Positions 56,701-64,000 of a stretch of 64,000 bases of DNA are shown here, piece by piece. The first letter of the stretch is position 1; every line of letters begins with the position of its first letter. Under the pieces are notes generated by a model. That model saw only the letters and a list, made by a program, of their open reading frames with translations. It did not search any database and was not told where the DNA came from. Source of the DNA: Allacma fusca (Eukaryota > Arthropoda > Collembola > Symphypleona > Sminthuridae); the NCBI GenBank assembly GCA_947179485.1, contig OX359246.1, positions 73,683,508 through 73,747,507 on the forward strand, written 5' to 3'. A program made the translations under genes and the position numbers.

Positions 56701-59700
56701 TAATAGCACGGTATAAGATAGAAATATAGCAGATACATACGTGTTTACACACCAATGACTCCAAGTGGGATTGGAAGGATCGCTGCTGTAAAGTTACATT
56801 GGGACTTTGGGACTCTCACAACTGGGAGCAACTGCCATCTTGATAGTACATGTATAGACTTTCTTTTCCCCTAATTTTGATTTTTTTTCGGGGTTACCGA
56901 GGATCTCCTTAATTACTCCTGGATCCAGGAACTCATTTGAAGCTAGGCTCAATTATTTAGGGAAATTAATTCAAATGACGTCCTTTCTCTGCAGTAGCTC
57001 TTAATTCCCACATAAATACTACAATTGTGATAAGATGCCTCTGCAAGTTTGCTCTTACGTCAATGCAATTTATGCATTTAATAAAACAAACACTTGACGT
57101 TATACAACCACCGTGGGATTTTTCCCTCATTTCATGTTTCACAAAGTACTGGGAATCTCTGAAGAAATTTGAGTAATGCTTAATACAGTAATGCCCTCTG
57201 ACTCATAGAGTACAAAATAGTCAGATATACATTCCTAATTTGTATACAAACACCAAAGTGTACAGAAAACAAATTTGCAATGATTTGCAACAAATATTTA
57301 AATGGATTCCTGTTGAAAGAATTTACAGTAGGAATGTATAGAAATGACAGGCTGTAATAATTCTGTCTGGGTTCAAATTTGAAATCCTAGAATTTTAATG
57401 ACAGCACTCAGAGAACATTTTAACAATTTTAGTCAAAATTGTTTACTATTACCTTAAGGTAATAGGGGGTTAACTGTAATTTTTTAACCCTGTTTCAGTG
57501 TAATAATATTAGAGAAAGACGTGTGAACACAAATGGATATAAGTATGATGTACATAATTTTTATCACCCTAATAATTCCCTACTAATACCGTCACAATTG
57601 TATAGGATATTGGAGAATTACTACATTGTATTACAAATGCGGAAGTGATTTGAAGTACATTGAATACATTGGTTATGCTCAATTATTTATTATGTTTCCG
57701 TATTTACTAAAATCTATTATAGAGGACATTTTGATCAAGGCTTAAAACTAAGCTAGAAATTGGTGGAACCTTAGAGGGGAATTAATTTTCTTTAACACCT
57801 GGTTGTCATCATACGTATCAGTCATTATGACCTGGGATTATCTAATAAATAAATTACATAATAACATGTCCCAGTAACCCAACAATTTACAGGAAGGGCT
57901 GTATTACATTACATTTCTACCGGTTCTTTGCAATCAAAAATTGAAAAACCTTAAAAAGAACTGTGTTTTGTAATAATTCGGTATACACATTAAAAAATCA
58001 ATTTCTTCGGAAGGGTCATGATAGGTTTCTTATTTTAAAAAGTGTCTAAATCAGATATTGCATTGTTACATATATATTAACTATAAGATATATTACGACA
58101 TATAGTGGAGTATTCTGGTATTTTCAGTAGCAAATTACTTTAAAGACAAGCTGACAATAACAGTAGTAAGGGCTAAAGTGGTCAATACAGCGTGTTTTCG
58201 CATTTTAAATATATTCTCTTTTTAACTTCAAGAAGGGACAAAGTACTTTCGTTTGCGTCATTTGATAGAGTCAATTCCCCTGACACATTCTTAAATTCTT
58301 TGCTCACACGAATTCAACGCTTTACAAACGTCGGTTTCCCATGACAGGAATAATATTTTTTGCATTAGTTCACACAAGTCCGAAACAAGTTCGTAGCAGT
58401 CACCCTACGGTCTTTACAGACACTAACAACTAAACAATAAAGTGCAAAAGGCCAAGTCCGTCATACGGGTATAAATCTCTCAAATATCGCACTGATTTGT
58501 CTACGAAAATCGGAAGTAACTGATTCCGCCCTACACCTCCCAACAATTGGAATTTAACAAAGCGAATGACATACAAAATAATAAAATGGAAATATAATAC
58601 AGTACAATATACGCACATCATACACAAAATTACAATAAGTTTTACATAAATTGTCATACCGACTTAAGGTTTAATCCGCACCTCCTACTCACAACAAGCT
58701 AATTCTATGTAACAATACACATGAAAAAGTACTCTCATTATAAACACAAGTCTCGTGCATTTGTTTACACAACGAAGTGTCACAAAAGTCTAACAATAAG
58801 TGGAGGGTCAACAATATATATAAACACGTCACTTCAATGTAGATTTGGCTAACTACTCAGTACGTCATTGATAATTTCGTTCCACATACTACAATTAATT
58901 ACGTTTAACTTCAGTTACACTCACCAGCAGACTCCCATTCATAACATTCATAAATGTACACATCGTATTATTAGTAAGCTTGCGCTTCTTCTCCGAACAC
59001 ATATGTAATTAGCTAAAAGTACAGAAAACCGATTTGTTCAGATAATGTCTGAAAATTCGTTGTAGGACTTATTACACATTTGAAACATACATCTGGATTT
59101 TATCGTGATTTACACATTAAGGACAGTTTAAACTACCGTAAAACCAGCACTATGACTTCTTGCCCGAAGATCTCCCCGATTTCATTTAAAATTCTCGTTC
59201 CTCAAAATCAATAATTATTTTAAATAAAAATAGCAAGACCGGTTAACTAAGTGCAGCATGGATATATGACTGAGATAGTAAGAAAAAAGAGATCCCAAAG
59301 TTACATATTATTGTTCCAACCAGTGAACCAGACTGAAAATATTGGGAAAACGATAATCAAGAAAACTTTTAAAATTACGTTTTACGGAGGTGAACTGCAA
59401 TCAAAAGGACTAAAAACGTTGGTATTGCTATGGTTGCAACAGAGGGCTACACGCGAAGGGCTTAATGAGAAGCAACCATGATCTTTACAAGGTATCAGTG
59501 ACTGGTGGGGCACGCAGCTATGCTAAAAATATACTAAAATCACCTGAAATTCGACTAATAAATTGTTCTGTAAAAACTTACATCTAGTGTTCTACTATTA
59601 TAGTGCCCCGCCCCAGAAAATGGTGCCCCTGGAAATTATAATGCAGGTTTTACGATATAGAAAAACGTAAGCACAATAATTATGGACTGGTCATAGCATT

Positions 59701-60805
59701 ACAAGAAACAATACAATGTGTAATACCTTTCATACTAATTGAAAGTGCTACTATCAGAAAAGCATCAGTACACTTACATACTTACATTGGTTGAACATTG
59801 TAAAGTACCTACTCTGACTGATAATTACATGTTACAATGTGACAAAAAATGTACATACATATAGCTTCTAATTTGAATCTTAAAAAACCTATTCATGTGT
59901 TGACATGCTTTACTGACATGTATGAAACTCTTGAAACTACTAGGTATAATAACTTAATTAGTGCTACCCATACAGAACAGTCCATGTAGGGTTGTAATTC
60001 CGCCAGTAATATTCCCGACGGAGATAATCCCGCTGATGATATTCCCAACAGATGAAAAATTATTCTAACTGCTTCCAATGTACTAATAGCCTCGTGTTGA
60101 CATTTTTCCATATTCGGGTTCGGTCAGGTTACTTGAAAGCTAGTATACAAAACCATAGTTTAAAAATTACATCATCTGAGCTTTTATATTAAAGAATTTT
60201 GCATTATTGATTAAATATTTTTTAAATATGTACGAGAATTTACAACACCAGTAACTCTATCTTCATCTACGGATTAGATTGCTTAGATATTTACATATAT
60301 TTAGTTCAATGTCTACCCAATTCTATTGTTGCTAATCTAATCCAGCACCGAAGGTAACCACGACGAGATTAGCTCCCGTGGTTTTGGGTCTTTGAGACGG
60401 TGGCAAAACACGCAAAGGATTTTGTCATACAATTAGCTACTATAGCAAAAGGGAAGATGAGACATCTAATTGTAAGATCGTGTAAAAGAGTCTCTTCAGG
60501 CGTCTACTTTGAACCAATTTAAAACAATCAAAAAATATTCACGTGACCACAAAACATGGGAAATAATCACTCGGGTCCTTTAAAATAAACGAAATAAAAT
60601 TCGTTGTAAAAATGGGCTGATAACTCCAGTTAGAGAAAGTAGGAAGATCAATAACATACATGATTCGAGACGCAAAAATGCCTTAAACGGCAAAATTAAA
60701 GAAAAAAATTCTTCTTGTGGTAGGGTACGAGATAAGGATCTGTGAGTACACGATAATGTGGGTATTTAAAATTTGATGGCTTAGCATAGAATATTTAAAA
60801 AAAAA
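53751..60805. other. intron, leader and intergenic sequence between dock and the ZC3H10-like gene
   Basis: No coding exon recognised over 7 kb. The left part contains the upstream leader block of the dock gene; the part near 60800 is probably the 3' untranslated region of the ZC3H10-like gene. Short open frames such as 55579-55911 (-) and 59251-59481 (+) have no recognisable content. Confidence 0.45.
54945..55550 (-). promoter_or_regulatory. dock upstream leader block, paralogous to 62585-63135
   Basis: Read on the - strand this block ends with a consensus splice donor (GTAAGTC; + strand ACTTAC at 54947-54952), as expected for a non-coding first or second exon feeding the acceptor just before the dock ATG. 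A collinear series of identities links it to the block upstream of the ZC3H10-like gene: TGACTTACAATA, CTTGATCCA, CTGGTC..GGTCAG, TTGTCAA, GAGCAG.TTGCAAA, TGACTACAAA, GACTTTTGACCT. Confidence 0.45.
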
Positions 60806-62116
60806 TTAATTGGTGAGAGGATGACCACCTTGTGTTGTCACCAGCGGGTACACTGTCTGCGCTTGAGAGTGTTGGGCCATGCTTACAACAGGTAGAGGTT
60901 GGCTCATACTAACGGGGGTGATGGATACCGTGGGAAGGGACGTGATTGTTGATAGCGGTTGGGCGGAAGTACCACTGAGGGATGAATTTATCCCGATAGG
61001 TTGAGACATAGACACCAAAGTCTGAACAACGCTACCTGCCGGGCCCCCAGCAGACACTCCTTGAACTTGAACCTCCTTGGTGATGTTCATATTATTAATG
61101 CGGAGATGAGCATTTTGCGAGAGTAAGTACTCATTGGTTGCCACGAGGTCACTCACTTGCTTTTTTAACTCTTCAATCCGCCTCTTTAGCATAAAATTCT
61201 CGTCTTCCAGAGCTTTCATAGCTGCTGCAGCAGAGTTACTTGACGACACTTGGTTGCTGCTAAAAGTAGTCATTGCACTGATATCGTTCATAGGCGTTCC
61301 TTGAGTCACAAATCCATTTCTACCCGCTCCATTGTTGTAAATGTTGGATTGATTATTATGTGTCATACCACCACCATGAATATGAGATCCAGCGTCATGA
61401 TAAACTGAGAAAGAACTGGAATAATTTGACTGCGGGGGAAGTGGGGGTGGAGGGGGAGTGTAAGATCCTGTACTACCGTAGTCATCATAGTCTGTAGAGT
61501 AGTGATTTCGTTTGGGTTCTGGACCAGCATCGTAGAAAGTCTGGCTACCCGCTCTTCGTCTATTCTGACTACCGCCGTAATTATCAACGGGGTTAGCATG
61601 TCGGAATTTACAACCGCCTGGAGGGCGATCACAAAGTCCTTTCAAATTGTCTTTACAAATAGGAATCTCATTGTCACCTTTGCAATTACTACTTCCCCTT
61701 CCGAAACCGTTCCGAGCACCCGGCCGGGTCCCGCTCTGAGTCACACGATTTGATTTCTTTCCAGCTCCGTTCCCACTTACACCCGCTTTACTATCCAGCT
61801 GTCTCCTATGTACGTCCACTACTTCATAGTACTCTGTCCCACTGGCTCCCTCGGGTAACTCTCCTGTTTGCTTGAAATGCTCTTCATCCTCCCGAGTACA
61901 ATGGATAAACTTGCAAGTGGAGCGAAAGCATTTATTCTGTTGGTAGTCGTGGCAGAAAATAGGATCCGTCCTAATTTTGACATTCTCTGGATGAATGAAC
62001 TTGCAACTCTTCCCTCGGTTGCAGACATTTCGCACAAAATCCCGGCACAACTTCTCTTCCCCATTCTGGGATGTGTCGGAGTCCACACCATTGTGATTTC
62101 CTCCGTTCTCAGCCAT
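60806..62116 (-). CDS. ZC3H10-like CCCH zinc-finger RNA-binding protein, complete
   Basis: Intronless 436-residue protein. Three CCCH fingers: CRDFVRNVCNRGKSCKFIH from residue 24, CHDYQQNKCFRSTCKFIH at about 55-73 and CKDNLKGLCDRPPGGCKFRH at about 153-173. A Gly/Asn/Ser-rich middle contains the Pro run TPPPPPLPPQ. A coiled coil follows at about 303-345 (ALEDENFMLKRRIEELKKQV, then ATNEYLLSQNAHLR), and a Ser/Thr/Pro-rich tail. This order, and the coiled-coil sequence in particular, is that of vertebrate ZC3H10, described as an RNA-binding protein linked to mitochondrial function and microRNA processing. The role here is inferred from the family. A likely acceptor (CTCTTAG) near 62147 suggests a spliced 5' untranslated region. 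No defects seen. Confidence 0.92.
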   Translation of the reverse strand: MAENGGNHNGVDSDTSQNGEEKLCRDFVRNVCNRGKSCKFIHPENVKIRTDPIFCHDYQQNKCFRSTCKFIHCTREDEEHFKQTGELPEGASGTEYYEVVDVHRRQLDSKAGVSGNGAGKKSNRVTQSGTRPGARNGFGRGSSNCKGDNEIPICKDNLKGLCDRPPGGCKFRHANPVDNYGGSQNRRRAGSQTFYDAGPEPKRNHYSTDYDDYGSTGSYTPPPPPLPPQSNYSSSFSVYHDAGSHIHGGGMTHNNQSNIYNNGAGRNGFVTQGTPMNDISAMTTFSSNQVSSSNSAAAAMKALEDENFMLKRRIEELKKQVSDLVATNEYLLSQNAHLRINNMNITKEVQVQGVSAGGPAGSVVQTLVSMSQPIGINSSLSGTSAQPLSTITSLPTVSITPVSMSQPLPVVSMAQHSQAQTVYPLVTTQGGHPLTN

Positions 62117-64000
62117 TATTTCTCTTGGGAACTGGCTCTCGGGTGCTAAGAGTTACGAAAACGCTCTAATTAACACACTGGATGCATTCAAATTCAAACT
62201 TTGACATATATTTTACCACTTATACTGTCTAAACACTAATTTATGAATATGATCATGTACATCCCTAAAGTAACTTACATCAACAAATAAGTATACTCCC
62301 AAGTGTCAAATGGGAAATTCAGTCGAGTTCGGACACGCCACTTATATGGAGTCGCCTGCGGACATGTCCCTAAGAATTGAGTCTTGATCCCACGGCCACA
62401 GCAATATCAAGCGAATTCGCCGGTATCTAATAAATTAATTTATTGTAGCAACAGTTAATCCCTGCATCAATTCATTCCCACAATTTCCAAAATCCAGCCA
62501 TCTAATTCATTCCACATTCTTGATTGAAAGCAATAAATTACTTTTGATCATATAATAACGGTCGAGGCTAAATCTTTCAAATAATGACTTACAATAATGT
62601 CAAATGTACTTGATCCAGTAATTCTAATGACACCAATTTCCAAATTTTGTTTTCTGGTCAGTTTAATTGATAAGGCCAGTCCTTGTCAAACTGAAACTTG
62701 AAGTTGAGCAGATTTGCAAAACCAATGATGAAATCCAATGACTACAAACAAATTATTGTTTCACATTTTCCAAACAGCATTTTGAACTCAAGCACACTTT
62801 CCCTTTGAATCCTAAATATTTTGTTCCTGACGAACTATTTACTTACTACAGCGACTTTTGACCTTTTGATTATATACACACACCTATCTTTCCTTTTGTC
62901 AAATCCTGGTCCTTGAATCCATTTACAATTCTTCCAGGAACAATCACGACAATCCGTAATAAAGAACTGTCCCACTCCACTTTTGTAATGAGAAGTCTCG
63001 AGGAACAGGAAATCAGACTAAATATTCACCGCCACTACTAAACAACAATGTAATGTTCAAAATGACAATTATAATTTTTAAGACACTGTAACTGACAGAA
63101 TAATAATATTACAAACGATGAACTCACAAGATATCCTTAGTCCTCCTGTCCTGTATTTGAAAAAGGTATTTTGGGGAATTGTAATAAATCATTTAAAATA
63201 AATATATTCGTTCGTAGAATTCGGCCACAAAACTTATTCCTTTCGTAAAAACATTCCTCTCTACTCCAATCAAACCCTTGAGTGTGAGACTGACTGCCTG
63301 AACGTGAACCGTGAACGTGAAGCCGTAGTGAATGTGAGTGGAACTGAAGAGAAGAGCTTTAGCTTAAAGGGCATATGTCATCAGAATATGAAGCATGCGA
63401 TATATATACGCTATGATATGTACATAGAGCTCCATCGTATGTGTTGTGTCAATAGAGCGGAATGAAATATGGTAACACACCTTCCCGCAAAGTACGAGCT
63501 CCAAACACCTGCACAGCCCCATTGTCAGACCTTCTCACTATTTTCGAAGCCCCTGTTCCTAATTGGCATTCCCACAATTCTCATAATTTTGGTTAACGTG
63601 GAAGTTACTTAATTAACTCCACTTGCATAATTTAGGTTTAAATTTTGAAAATATATTAAACTTACTCCAAGAGCTCCCAATAAACATTTTAACACGTTTT
63701 ACACATTTTAAGACGTAACACAATAACATTTTTATTTTCCCTGTAATGCCTTGACCATCAAGTTTTCATCCTACATTTATTGTTAGCCCTGGAAATAATA
63801 TTTAGAGTTCAAATATATTAGCGTGTACTTATATAAAACCAATTAGGGAGTATTATACAAGATCCATGGTACATATAAATATTGGGAATAATATCCTTAG
63901 AGATGTACAAATATAGCAGTTTTGCTAGTTTTTGTGCGAAATGCTTGTATGTTTGGGATCAATGTGGGGTCAAACGAAGGACCAAAGCTCCTGCAACAAT
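62117..64000 (-). promoter_or_regulatory. upstream and intergenic region of the ZC3H10-like gene
   Basis: No coding exon. It contains the leader block at 62585-63135, which on the - strand ends with a consensus donor GTAAGTC (+ strand ACTTAC at 62587-62592) and pairs with the block upstream of dock. A GTGAACGTGAA-rich stretch at about 63295-63350 resembles one at about 55795-55850 and may be a transcription start region. The last 600 bases hold nothing recognised. Confidence 0.45.

Noticed and set aside
1..64000. tRNA, rRNA or other structured RNA genes
   Set aside because: I looked for internal tRNA promoter-like B-box sequences and for rRNA-like conserved runs by eye and found none that fold acceptably; a covariance search would be decisive.

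Overview
The window reads as nuclear DNA of an arthropod. Genes are split by short AT-rich GT-AG introns of roughly 50-900 nt. The recognisable genes (a divergent ionotropic receptor, a clan 4 cytochrome P450, two receptor tyrosine kinases, a Nck/Dreadlocks adaptor and a ZC3H10-like protein) fit a hexapod. A springtail is my best guess, but that is inference. All gene models were made by eye; where I give exon lists, the splice phases were checked by hand and are consistent.

Layout. 1-5.7 kb: right part of a Polinton/adintovirus-like element on the + strand. It holds the C-terminus of a hexon-type capsid protein, an adenain-type protease, a zinc-finger plus Pif1-like helicase, a small spliced membrane protein and a spliced RING-like protein. 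Four of the five genes carry introns. 6.9-10.6 kb: a decayed ionotropic-receptor fragment followed by a nearly intact paralogue whose signal peptide is cut off by an in-frame TGA. 11.7-12.8 kb: a 1.1 kb element with 30-bp inverted ends. 16.2-20.2 kb: a complete 12-exon P450. 22.6-24.4 kb: a 1.9 kb foldback element, pyrimidine-rich in its left half and purine-rich in its right half. 25.3-31.7 kb and 38.8-45.6 kb: two tandem 18-exon receptor tyrosine kinases on the - strand. 51.9-53.7 kb: a complete dock/Nck gene (-). 60.8-62.1 kb: a single-exon ZC3H10-like gene (-).

Two things stand out. First, both receptor kinases carry, between Ig-like segments, an extracellular domain with the cysteine pattern and the DCNGD...TCED signature of i-type lysozyme/destabilase. 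I know of no described receptor kinase with this architecture. The kinase domains look catalytically complete, while the acidic residue expected for muramidase activity in the lysozyme-like part is not evident, so a binding or sensing role is the simplest guess.

Second, the odd word-salad stretches (TACTCG, GTACCC, GGGACGGGGACA, CCTATA, GAAGGC, CCCTCG) are not random low complexity. Six of them are bounded by short inverted repeats and 8-bp target-site duplications, as expected for hAT transposons. Each element has its own short word repeated beneath its ends, and two are nested inside a third. They lie between and around the duplicated kinase genes. The ends of the window (47.3-51.9 kb, 53.8-60.8 kb, 62.1-64 kb) are mostly untranslated or intergenic; the upstream regions of dock and of the ZC3H10-like gene share an old duplicated leader block.
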